Of a stretch of 64,000 bases of DNA, positions 32,844 to 43,223 are shown one piece after another; position 1 is the stretch's first letter, and every line of letters begins with the position of its first letter. Both the position numbers and the translations under genes were made by a program. The DNA lies in assembly GCA_946122785.1 (NCBI GenBank), contig CAMGYJ010000011.1, forward strand, positions 22,073,007-22,137,006, read 5' to 3'. This DNA is from Linum tenue (lineage: Eukaryota; Streptophyta; Magnoliopsida; Malpighiales; Linaceae). A model generated the notes under the pieces. The model had not been told where the DNA came from, searched no databases, and was given only the letters and a program-made list of their open reading frames with translations.

Positions 32844-35800
32844 ATGTCTACCAACACTGGTGAATCGGTTCTCAATCTTGGTGACTCAAACACCATTATC
32901 ACTCTGAATCAAGCCTCCCAGCTCCCTATCAAGCTCTCCGGCGACAACTTCCCCACCTAGCGTGCCCAATTATTCACTCTTCTTCGGGGGCTCGATCTCC
33001 TGAAGTTTCTCGACGGCTCTCACCCTCAACCGGCCGATGATTCCTCCGCCGATCTCCGAACTCAGTGGTTTCGGCAGGATCAACTGCTTCTTCATGTGGT
33101 TAATGCCTCTGTCACTCCGGCGGTTGCTCCATATGCCACCGTTGTTGTCTCGTCCCGGGATGCTTGGACGATCCTGGAACGCATGTTTGCTGGCCAATCT
33201 CGTTAGCGTGTGATCAATCTCAAAGGCAAGCTCCTCCGTGAAACTCAAGGTTCACGTCCCATCTCGGTCTATCTCCAAGCTATGTGTAGCACTACCGCCG
33301 AGCTCGCCCTGGTTAATGCTCCGGTCTCTCCTGAGGATATGATCATCCATATCTTGCGCGGCCTGCGTGATGAATTCAGCCAGCTTGCTGCCGTCATTCG
33401 CACTAGAGATACTACTATCCAAATTGAAGACCTCCATGATCGGCTGGTGGATTTTGAGGCTGATTTAGCTGCTGCCCAGATTCCCCAGTACGCACCCACC
33501 ACCGCTTTTCCGTCTACTCGTGGTCATCCGCGCCATCAGTTCTTGGGCTCTCGCCCCACCAGCCACACTCACCGTGATTCTTCTCCGTCTCTCTATTATG
33601 GCGCTGATCCTCGCCGGGATTCCAGCCATCGCTCTCCTCGTGGTTCCTCCTCTCCGCGTGCTAGCTCGGGCTATTCCTCCTCTTCACTCCTCGGCCGCCC
33701 TCCCCTTCGCTGCCAATATTGTGACAAACTCGGCCACTCGGCCAAGGAGTGCTACAGCATCCGTGGTCGGCCTCACCCACACCACACTACTGCCTCATCA
33801 TCTTCTGTCTCCGGCTGGATGGTTGATTCTGGGCCACTAATCACATGACCCCTGAACTTGGGAATCTCTCTCTATACAAATTATGCTGGCCCGGACGAGG
33901 TGTTCATCGGCGATGGGTCAGGTTTGACAATTACTCATGTTGGCCACTCGCATTTGTCTTCCTCTATGGCGTCTCTGGATCTTCGCAATGTTCTTTGTGT
34001 TCCAACTCTTAAGGGCCGTTTGCTCTCTGTTGCTCAGCTGTGTAAAACCTAATCCTGTTTCGGTGGAATTCTTTTCTGATATTTTTGTTGTGAAGGATCT
34101 AGCCATGGGGGCGCACCTACTACTAGGCCAGAATAAAGGGGACGTCTATGAGCTGCCGCAGGAGAGGCAACCCATTCGCCTGGCGCTGACTGAGACACGA
34201 GCCACCTCGTCCCTCTAGCACAACCGGCTGGGCCATCCTCACCTCAAGCTGCTTACCCGTGTTATTCGTAAACAGTCTCTTCCAGTTACCTCTCTACTTG
34301 CTACTACTTCGTGTGAATCTTGTTCTCTCCACAAAAGCCATAAACTTCCATTTTCTGTTTCTTCCCTGACCAGTTCTCGTCCTTTCAATTTGTTATACAT
34401 GGATGTTTGGGGGCCTTCGCCTATTATTTCTCATGATCATTTTTCGTACTATCTAGTAATTGTTGACCATTTCACTCGCTACACATGGTTATACCCTTTG
34501 GCTCGCAAATCTGATGTGTATACCATCTTCACCACCTTTACTACCATGATCGAAAACTAATTTCACACTACCATCCGCCGTGTTTATAGTGATGGTGGTG
34601 GTGAGTTCCAACAGTTGTGCTCGTTTCTTCAAACTCGTGGTATAACCCATCTTCTCACCCCACCTCATACTCCCCAACACAATGGTCTAGCCGAACGTAA
34701 ACACAGGCACATTGTCGAGACTGGTTTAGCCCTTCTTCATACCGCCAACCTTCCCCTTTCCTTCTGGTCCCATGCCTTTCAAACCGCGATCTACCTCATT
34801 AATCGCCTACCATCCACCTCCCTAAACGGCCAAACCCCCTACCATTCCTTATTCAATGAGCACCCCAATTACCTCAAATTGCGTGTTTTTGGGTGCATCT
34901 TCTACCCTTGGCTTCGTCCATACTCGGCCAATAAACTCTCCCCACGTTCTCGTCGTTGCTTCTTTCTTGGCTACTCTCTCTCTCTCAAAGTGCATACAAA
35001 TGCTATGATCCCATCTCTGACCGTGTTTATGACTCCCGCCATGTTCTCTTTGAAGAGTCCCTTCTTCCCGGTCTTCGGCCACTCTCTGAAAACACTTTTG
35101 ATTCCCCTACTTGGATTGCTACTACTACACCACCGGTCACTGTGCTCAATCTGCCTCGCCGTCCACCAGCCCAGCTGCCTCCTCCCTCGCCACCAGCCTC
35201 CCCCTCGGCTCATAGACTCCCCACCGCGCCTACCTTAGGTGCCTCCCAACAACGAGATCAACCACCTCCACTGCCTGCCAAGGTCGCCCACCGCCCAACC
35301 ACCCACAGTCAACATGGTATCTTCCGTCCGAAAAAACTATTTTTTTCGCAGGTTTCTTCGTCTATAGAGCATCGTATTGTCACACAGGCTCTCAAAGATC
35401 CACGATGGACGGCGACCATGTGGGCTGAATTTCGTGCCCTACTCGCCAACAGGACCTGGACCCTGGTCCTGCGTCCCTTGCATCACCACATTGTCAACTT
35501 CCGCTGGATCTTTCGTATTAAATGGAATCTGGATGGCACCATTGACCGTTTCAAGGCTCGGCTGGTGGCCAAGGGCTTCACCCAACGTCCTGGCATCGAT
35601 TTTCATGACACTGACAGTCAGGTTCTCAAACCGGTCACCATCCGTACTGTATTCACCATCGCCTTAACGCATAAGTGGCCCATCTTGCAGTTTGACGTTA
35701 ACAATGCGTTTCTCCAGGGTTCTCTTGATGAAACAGTGTATATGGCCCAGCCACCGGGTTTTCGCGACCCACAGTTTCCGGATCACGTCTGCTGCCTCTC

Positions 35801-36925
35801 TCGGGCTATCTACGGTCTTCGTCAGGCTCCGCGCTCATGGTATATGGCCTTGTCTGGTTTTCTTCTGCAGGAAGGCGTTGTCAAATCCAAATCTGACGCC
35901 TCCTTATTTATCTACAATAAAGACGGGGTTACTATGTACTTCCTCGTCTATGTCGACGATCTGCTCCTCACCGGCAATGATGCTCTCTCCCTCACTCACT
36001 TTCAAGACCGCCTCGCCTCCCGGTTCTCTCTCAAGAGCCTCGGCAGTGTTGGCTATTTCTTGGGAATTGAGGTGCTTCCCTCCTCTTCTGGGTACTTGTT
36101 GTCTCAACAGAAATATTTGCAAGATCTCCTTCATCGCTTTTCCATGGCCGACTCCCATCCAGCTCCGACACCGCTATCCTCTGTTGCTCGGCTGCAACTA
36201 GTTGATGGCACTCTGCCGGCGGACCCTACTCTCTACAGGCAGGTGCTCGGGTCTCTTCAATATCTGTTGTGCACTCGCTCCGACATAGCGTTTGCCGTGA
36301 ACAATCTCTCCCAATTTATGCATGCTCCGATTCAGCTCCATTGGCAGCATGTGAAGCGGCTTCTACGTTATTCACGTGGCACGCCATCTCTCAGCCTTCA
36401 TCTTGCACAAGTCACCTCCCGACCCTCATTGCTTTCGCCGATTCTGATTGGGAGGGGAATCCGGATGATCGCACTTCTACTATGGGCTATCTCATCTACT
36501 ATGGCAGCAATCTGATTTCCTGGAAGTCCAAGAAACAACGGTCGCTCGCTCGCTCCAGCACCGAAGCGGAATATCGCGCCCTCGCGCATGCAACCTCCGA
36601 ACTACTCTGGCTACGCAATCTTCTCCAAGAACTTCACCAACCTGTCTCCAGTCCGCCAGTTCTCTGTTGCGACAACATTGGTGCTGTCAATTTCTCGGCC
36701 AATCTGATTCATCACTCTAGCATGAAGCACCTGGCTCTTGACTATCTTTTCGTCCGGGAACTAGTACAGTCATCCAATCTTCATGTTCGCCACATTCCGA
36801 CCGCCCATCAACTTGCGGACGCCTTGACCAAACCAGTGCCTATTACTCGGTTTCACCTGTTACGCTCCAAGATTGGCGTCGTCTCCTCCTCTATCTTGCG
36901 GGGGCGTGTCAAGGATAATTGCTAA
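32844..36925 (+). pseudogene. Gag-pol of the Ale-type copia, broken
   Basis: Gag starts ATG 32844 (MSTNTGESVLNLG). In-frame stops lie at 32958 (TAG for the expected Trp), 33204, 34216 (TAG for Trp before HNRLGHP) and 34558 (TAA for Gln). The CCHC knuckle CQYCDKLGHSAKEC lies near 33710. A one-base loss near 33833 breaks the protease motif (VDSG then ATNHMTP). Integrase carries VYSDGGGEF, PQHNGLAERKHRHIVETGLA and FWSHAFQTA. A frameshift near 34985 leads into the frame 34956-36515, with reverse transcriptase (KARLVAKGFTQ, FDVNNAFLQG, YVDDLLLTGND). A frameshift near 36430 leads to RNase H (FADSDWEGNPDDR, SSTEAEYRALA, CDNIGAVN). Confidence 0.9.
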
Positions 36926-37068
36926 TTATTTATTAATCGGGTACTTAGTGGGTACTTAGTGGTTTGATTAGCTCCTCATTAGTAGCTATGTGGGTTAGTA
37001 GTCAGTTGTAGCTTGTGTATAAATTTCATCTCTCACACCTAATACAAACAGATCATTCAGCAATGACA
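36907..37068 (+). repeat. 3' LTR of the Ale-type copia
   Basis: 162 bp, partner of 32533-32694, followed by the GTCAT duplication. Confidence 0.95.
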
Positions 37069-37285
37069 GTCATTCTGTCTACTTTACTTGTTGCCATTAC
37101 CCACCTTGCAATGGAACTGCAAATCCAGTAGGACAATTCGCTTGTTGAATACTTTCCCTCAAAGAGCCTCATATTCCTCTCCTTGTATATACACCAGCAT
37201 TGAGCATGAAGAAGACTTGAAAATTTAATAGCTTCTTCTTCCTTTGCAACTTCGTGTATCAACTCTGCAAATTCTGCCATGGATT
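37069..37285 (-). pseudogene. LINE-like C-terminal fragment
   Basis: The minus-strand frame reads CWCIYKERNMRLFEGKY and SSIARWVMATSK, resembling the conserved W-x-ERN-R-F block near the end of plant LINE ORF2. The Ale copia inserted at its edge. Short and tentative. Confidence 0.45.
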
Positions 37286-37689
37286 TGTTCTCCTTCGCTT
37301 CTTTCTTTTGTTTGTCCTTTTATTCTATATAAGCAGCAACAACATTGCAAAATTGCATAATTAGAATTACAGCAGGAGGGAAAAAGTGCAGCAACAACCG
37401 AAAATGAAAAAAGATAGTAAGAGAAGGATTCTTGGATCACACATAAACCAATAAAAAAGGTAGTAAGAGAAGAATTCTGGTCTTACATAAACCAATCAAC
37501 AACCGGTCTAGTAGATCACACAAATAATTGGCCAACAGGAAGCAGACATGAGCATCAAATAGTTGTTGGGCAAAAAAGAAAAGAGGAAATAAATTGCATT
37601 CTAGGGTGTTCAATGTAATAGAACGTTGGTATGACTGAAAGTCAACAATTTGGAATGGTCATTGGATTTTTGAACCACAATATTCAAAG
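37286..37689. other. Non-coding stretch
   Basis: No recognisable gene, repeat pair or element end. Confidence 0.35.
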
Positions 37690-38139
37690 TTGTGCTTAAC
37701 TATCATGATCAAATCTGCTCTGAGGCGTTCCTCACGACACAATATTAGGCAGCCATCTCTACTTCTGCATGACTATGTTGGATTCTCTGTTGAGCCGGTG
37801 AGAATTCCTTCTCATTATTGTTTTGCAAAGATGACCTACGTTGGAATGTTGTTATGCAAACAGAAACGCAGACACTTGAAGAGAATCAAACGTGGGACTT
37901 GGTTTCATTTGTTCCTGGTCTAAACGGTTATTGGGAATCATTGGGTATTTATTGTAAAGATGAATCTCGATGGTTCCATAGATTGCTAAAAGGCACGATT
38001 AGTTGCACATGGTTTTAGGAAGGAGTATGTCATTGATTATGAGGATATTTTTTCTCGAGTTGTTAAAATGACAACTGTTCCAAGTGTGTTTCCAGTTGTT
38101 GCATTACGCTGTTGGGTCGTCCACTCGACTTTAGCAGAG

Positions 38140-38580
38140 TAATCGTTATCTTTTCGGTAGCTGAGAGAGAAAAATTAAATTAAAAAAATAATTTTATAAT
38201 TTAATTTATTAAAGTGAGAGGGGCATATTATTAGTTTACTATCCTCTTTGACGGCTATTGGATGGAAATATTGACAGAATGGTAAATTTTTTACGTTATG
38301 ATAGATGAAGGGTATGAAAGTGCAAAATTATAGTAGAGGGGTACATTTGTTAACTTGCAATAGTAGAGGGATATAAAATGCTTTTAACCCATTCAATTAA
38401 TTCGGAGATTAAACATGTTATATGGGTTTTATACATTTTTAGTACGGGAGCCACCAAATGTACGGATAAAATGAAACGATTTGACAATAATACGAATACA
38501 AAAGTTTTAAATGGATAAAATACGTACGGGTACATATACGTGTATTAAACGAAGTATTTACGAACTAAGATTATGATAGG
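38140..38580. other. AT-rich replacement within the truncated copia
   Basis: This non-coding segment takes the place of the reverse-transcriptase core. It has AGAGGGGTACATTTG-like repeats reminiscent of Mutator-like or MITE ends, but no terminal repeats were confirmed. Confidence 0.35.
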
Positions 38581-38586
38581 TAGTGA

Positions 38587-38722
38587 TCAAGGTGGTATTC
38601 AGGAACTCACCATAGCCTTGTGTGATGTGTTTAATCTTAAGGAGTTGAGACCTGCGGCCAGGGTGGTATTCAGGAACAAACCATAGCCTTGTGTGATGTG
38701 TTTAATCTTAAGGAGTTGAGAA
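38587..38722 (+). repeat. About 69-bp tandem duplication in the copia RT remnant
   Basis: GGTGGTATTCAGGAACTCACC followed by the LCDVFNLKELR coding block occurs twice, starting near 38592 and 38661. The duplication repeats the coding segment just before the FLGIEV motif. Confidence 0.85.
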
Positions 38723-38954
38723 TTGCTTCTTACTTCCTAGGGATTGAAGTTATACGTTCTTCTCCATGGTTCTTGTTATGCCAGAAGAAATATATATCAA
38801 ATTTGTTAGCAGCTTCTGAGTTTGTGGGCTGCAAGCCATGTTTGACGCCTATGGAGCAAAATCTGAAGCTGAGTAGGAAGAGCGGAGAACTCATGGATGA
38901 TCAAACTTTCTATTGAAGCGCAGTAGGAAGCCTGATCTATCTTACGCATATGTG

Positions 38955-38984
38955 ACCCTATATATATATATATATATATATATG
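38955..38984. repeat. (TA)n microsatellite
   Basis: About 28 bp of alternating TA within the truncated copia element. Confidence 0.9.
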
Positions 38985-39465
38985 CAGTGCAAGCTATAAG
39001 CCAAGTTATGGGAATTTCCAGGACTCGGCATTTCAACGCAGTTCATCGCATATTGAGGTACTTGAAGCAAACTAATGAGGTGGCACTTGTATTTCCTTAT
39101 GGAGGGGAGCTGACTATCAAGGCCTTTGCTAACGTTGATTATGATGGGTGTTTGGACACAAGACGGTCAATTTCTAGGTGGTGTATTCAGATTGGACGCT
39201 CCTTTATTAAGTAGAGTATTGATCAATGTCAAAGGTGAGTTTAGAGATGGTTTGGTTACAAAGAATATTCCTTAAATTGAGTTTTATTAGCAGGCTGTCG
39301 ATGCAGATTTATGGTGACAATACCAGTGCAATTCAAATAGCCACAAATCATGTGTTTCGTGATTGGACAAAACACATTGAAGTACATGTTCATTATATAC
39401 GGAAGTTAGTTGTAGAAGGAGTTATTTAGATTAGCCATATTTCAACTTAGGATCAAAAGATGGAT

Positions 39466-40940
39466 TGATAACACCTAAATTTGTGTTATTTACCCTTCAT
39501 ATTTAGGTACGTTTTGTGCTAATTCATGTGCATTATCAAAATAATATCATTGATTGCATCCGTATTCCGTTCCTATTTGATTATGTCATAATTTTAAGAT
39601 GCATTAGACGATACATGTGAATTAGGTATGAAAAAGGGCACACGTGTAGTGAAATGGGCAAGAAGCTGATGATCACAGACTGACGGGAAAGACCGTAAAG
39701 CAGGAGGGAAGATCGCGACCTGGAGAGCATATTTGGTTGCCGCGAAAATGGAGCCCTTGGACGTGAACTTCGTGAAGAATCCACCCACGAGAAGACATAA
39801 AGTTTCGATGGTCGAATCACGATCACCATCTTTTCTAATCGCGAGGAAGTTCCCGGCCGCGACTCATAGATCGTGATCATGAAGTTAGTCCGCGAACTCC
39901 CCCTGCTCGGTCGTGAACTTGTCCATCCTCGTGAAGTCTATAAATAGAGGACCTCTTCCCCCATTTTAAGAGAGCTTATTTTGAGATAGAAATTTCTAGT
40001 TTAGAGTTAGAGAGAAGAGATAGAAGCTGAAGGAATGAGATGGGGAGAAGGAGGAGAAGCTAGAGGAGAGAAGCCATCTTTTTCAACATCAAGCCTTCCC
40101 CAATTTCTCCTATGTTTCTTCTTCCCTCCTGTATGCAGTAGTCTCTTAAGGTGCTAGGGGTTTTAACCCCAAACCCTAGTTTTAGGGCTATTATGTAATG
40201 AATGAATATGTTAGGGTTTTGAATGAATGTGTTTATCTACTTGATTTTAATGCTTCTTCTAGCTTTAACTATGCTTGGGTAAGTCGCCCTAATATTCTTT
40301 ACTAGCCTACTTGAGCTTCTACACTGGGTATAGAGTTTTAGGGTTAGATGGGTATGCGGCATCTAGCATATTAGGGTTAGATGAATGAATAGGGTCTTAT
40401 GGTAGACGAGGCGTCTACACCCGTGCTACAAGAATGCCTTCCTAGATGGAACCCATGATGAAACCCCGGTGTGGATGGTGGGTAGTACCCACTGAAAGGA
40501 GCTAAGTTCTTAAAGCCCCAGATATGTGAGTCTATACCGAGGTGATAATGGGGTAGGTAGGACGTATTTGGAGGATTGTGGATAATCACGAAGGCCCATG
40601 GAAAAGAGCTCACTCACCATATTCGCTTAACCCAACATGTTTACTCATTTGCATGATAAACCTAGGCTAGGGCGAGGGCTAGTTCCTCAATGTACCTTCT
40701 TTTATCATTGTTATTCTCTCTACTAGTTATTTCACTCGAATCCTCCAGCACAACCCCTTAAACCGATCGGCTAGATAACAACAACGTGGGAGAAGTAGGC
40801 TAGGGTACCAAGACCCGAGTGAATACGACCTTGATTGCCACTATATGACAACCCCATTACAGGTTGAACTTAGCCTAGAATGGGGTAGTTATTGATACGT
40901 GCAAACTAGTGACAATGACATGCACGAAATGAATAAATCA
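39466..40940. mobile_element. Solo gypsy LTR
   Basis: A 1475-bp block, TGATAACACC to AATAAATCA, splits a copia RNase H frame. Flanks are TGGAT (39461-39465) and CGGAT (40941-40945), a target duplication with one change. Joining the copia frame across it restores DQKMD then VLTKTLETSRHLY, which confirms both borders. It contains TATAAATAGAGG at about 39941 but no coding sequence. The orientation of the parent element is probably plus, judged from that TATA box. The start TGATAA resembles the Athila LTRs in this window as read on their coding strand. Confidence 0.88.
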
Positions 40941-41032
40941 CGGATGTTCTAACGAAGACCTTGGAAACTAGCCGTCATTTGTACTTTTCATGCATATTGA
41001 TGTTGTGTACACGAGATCAATTTAAGGAAGGG

Positions 41033-41545
41033 TGTTGAATGGTGAATATTAATATGTAATTTGTATTTAGGGTTTATCTTAGCAAACCATATAAATATCG
41101 GTGTAAGTTGTACGACAAAACTAATTAATTAGAAAGCTTAAAATCGTAGAGGGAGATTCTCTTCGTGGACTAGTGTACTAAGGAAATCACATTAAAAGCA
41201 TTGTGTGTTCGATGGTTCTTTCTCTTTAGCTTGATTGTTTGACACGAGGAACTCACCTATTAGTGTCCTTTCTAGGTCAAATACTTGCATCACCTATGGA
41301 GGCAGATGCAAGAAACTGTTAGCTCGACAAACCATCCCACAGTCATGAAATGACAAGAGATGCCATGGGAAAGCGAGACTCGAGATGAAGGGATTATTAG
41401 GGGTATGAAAAGCATGGCGGTCTGCAAGTGTTGCCAAACATGAGGAAAATCTGTTTGGCCGTAGTAAGAAAATGACTAATAATGCAACAGTAACACAAAC
41501 TTGTTTGTCCATAAAGCATACCTAGCTTTTATTTTCTGAAGAATG
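41033..41545 (+). repeat. 3' LTR (part) of the truncated copia element
   Basis: The LTR starts TGTTGAATGG directly after the copia stop and purine tract. Its right end is not defined and may be cut by the Tekay-type gypsy insertion at 41546. Confidence 0.5.
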
Positions 41546-41598
41546 TGTAATAATTCGATTCATGCATCAGACATGAGGAGTGAATATTTAGTAATAGG

Positions 41599-42006
41599 CA
41601 AAACAGTCAAAATCGGGATTTTGATCGTAAAATCGTAGAATTTTAAGATTTTATTTAGGGCTTCCGATCCTGATTTTACTATAAATTGGTGGATCTTGAA
41701 ATCATTTAAAATCTGGATTAAAATTGTTAAAATCGTAAAATCTGGATTAAAATCGTATGAGAACAAAATAGTTTCCTCGTGAATTATTTGTGTTATGCAT
41801 TAAATAACAATTAAAATGATGATCTTGGAACATTAATCTTGAGAATTATCCTTTTCAATGTTATGTGCCTTTGTGTTAGTAATGATTTACCTTATTAATA
41901 TGATTATACCTTAGTTTCTACATGGAACTTAAAATCCTACGATTTTACGATTCCGATTTTACCTCAGTTTTCAATTTTAGGTAAAATTCTGGTTTTGACT
42001 GCTTTG
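41599..42006. mobile_element. hAT-type MITE, 408 bp
   Basis: An exact 8-bp target duplication GTAATAGG flanks it (41591-41598 and 42007-42014). Its ends are inverted: CAAAACAGTCAAAA on the left and CAAAGCAGTCAAAA as the complement of the right. The interior is AT-rich with repeated AAAATCG and GATTTTA words and no coding potential. The 3' LTR of the host gypsy lacks it at the matching site (near 61430), an empty-site control. Confidence 0.92.
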
Positions 42007-43223
42007 GTAATAGGGGCATGGTGAGCTAGCAATGGTGTCGGTGCTTCCTCCATATCACTAATCATTCCCCTTCCTACCATAAATAGATATCCACTCTTCT
42101 CTCGGCCGCCTACAAACTTCACCATCAAGCCATCCATCCCACTGTCAGTACTTCCCATAACTACTAACCTTCTGAACCTCCATCTTACGCATCCACATTC
42201 ATCAACTCGTTCCCTGCCCCCCTTTGCACAGTAACCACCCATCGATTCCTTCCATCATCGTCGACATCTTCTCCGCCACCTCTGAACGCCATACATTGAA
42301 GCACAACTTGTCATCATTGTACCTCATTAGGTAAGGATTCCGACTTGGTCCCATTCCAAGTTGAAATCAAGTGGTTGAGCTAATGAACCTTATTTTATGA
42401 ACGGTAGCTTTGCCGACAAAATTGCGGAGTGACCAAACAACAATGCAAACAAGGAACTCAGGTCCGAAAGCTCTCTATCTAGGCCTAGGCTAAGGAATCC
42501 CAATCCCTCATGCTAAAAGCAACATTTTTTAGAGTTATTCGAGTTTGTAAAAATATGTGAAATTAGTGACGGAAATACTGTTATTTAGCAACGGTTATAT
42601 GACCGTGACTAAAGGCCAGCCAGTGAGAAGTATTGCTTGACCTTTTGAGACAGGTAGTAATGACCCTTGGTGACACATTCTATATCAGTCACTAAATGAG
42701 TTATAACCCTTACATTTTGCTCTTTATTATTAATAAGTGTTAATTATGTGTTATCTATTGAACTAAGCTGTAATTTATTGAATAGGTATTTAATAAATTA
42801 ATGTCATTAAGATAATTAATACGTAATATTATTAGTGTATATATTAATATGTTAAGTAATAACTTACTAGTTGATAAAATGATTTAGTTTGAGTTAATTG
42901 AGTATTTGATCTAATAATATGATGATTAATTTTGTAAGAGGCTCTTTCAAAAAGTTGATAGGTTCTTTAAAAAAATTGATAGGTTAACAGAATTAGAGTT
43001 ATCAATTAGCCAAATACCCGTTTTTCCTGGTAGAATATATGACGAGTTCAATTAGAATATAATATGATAACTAATAGGATAAGAGAATTATTGTAATCTA
43101 AGCGGTTGATGGGTAAGTTTTACCGGTTCGGATCCACCAGATTAATAAGTATGTAATCTATTGATTATAACCTCTTTTTTTTATCGAAATCTGGAGGGTG
43201 CTTTTATTAATGAACTGGAATCA

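Larger units (their letters stand above)
32533..37068 (+). mobile_element. Complete Ale/Retrofit-type Ty1/copia element, inactivated
   Basis: LTRs of 162 bp (32533-32694 and 36907-37068), TGTCAAGG to CACA/GACA, differ at roughly a dozen sites. The target-site duplication is GTCAT (32528-32532 and 37069-37073). The primer site TGGTATCAGAGC (32695-32706) follows the 5' LTR directly, and CTTGCGGGGGCG precedes the 3' LTR. All copia domains are present in order: gag, zinc knuckle, protease, integrase, reverse transcriptase and RNase H. Four nonsense codons and at least three frameshifts inactivate it. Confidence 0.95.
37690..41032 (+). mobile_element. 5'-truncated copia element, interrupted by a solo LTR
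   Basis: The element starts in the linker before reverse transcriptase (LRRSSRHNIRQPSLLLHDYV). It continues with RT pieces (QTETQTLEENQTWDLV, MTTVPSVFPVVALRCW) to about 38130, then the catalytic YVDD part is replaced by AT-rich DNA. It resumes with FNLKELRIASYFLGIEVI (about 38700), then RNase H (38990-39460: FNAVHRILRYLKQTNEVAL, YGDNTSAIQIATNHVFRD). After the solo LTR (39466-40940) the last residues DVLTKTLETSRHLYF to FKEGC follow, then the purine tract AAGGAAGGG and an LTR start TGTTGAATGG at 41033. Many stops are present. Its C-terminus resembles that of the outer copia at 11402-11674. Confidence 0.8.

Noticed and set aside
33520..33840. 106-codon plus-strand frame as a separate gene
   Set aside because: It is a shadow frame of the copia gag and zinc-knuckle coding sequence.
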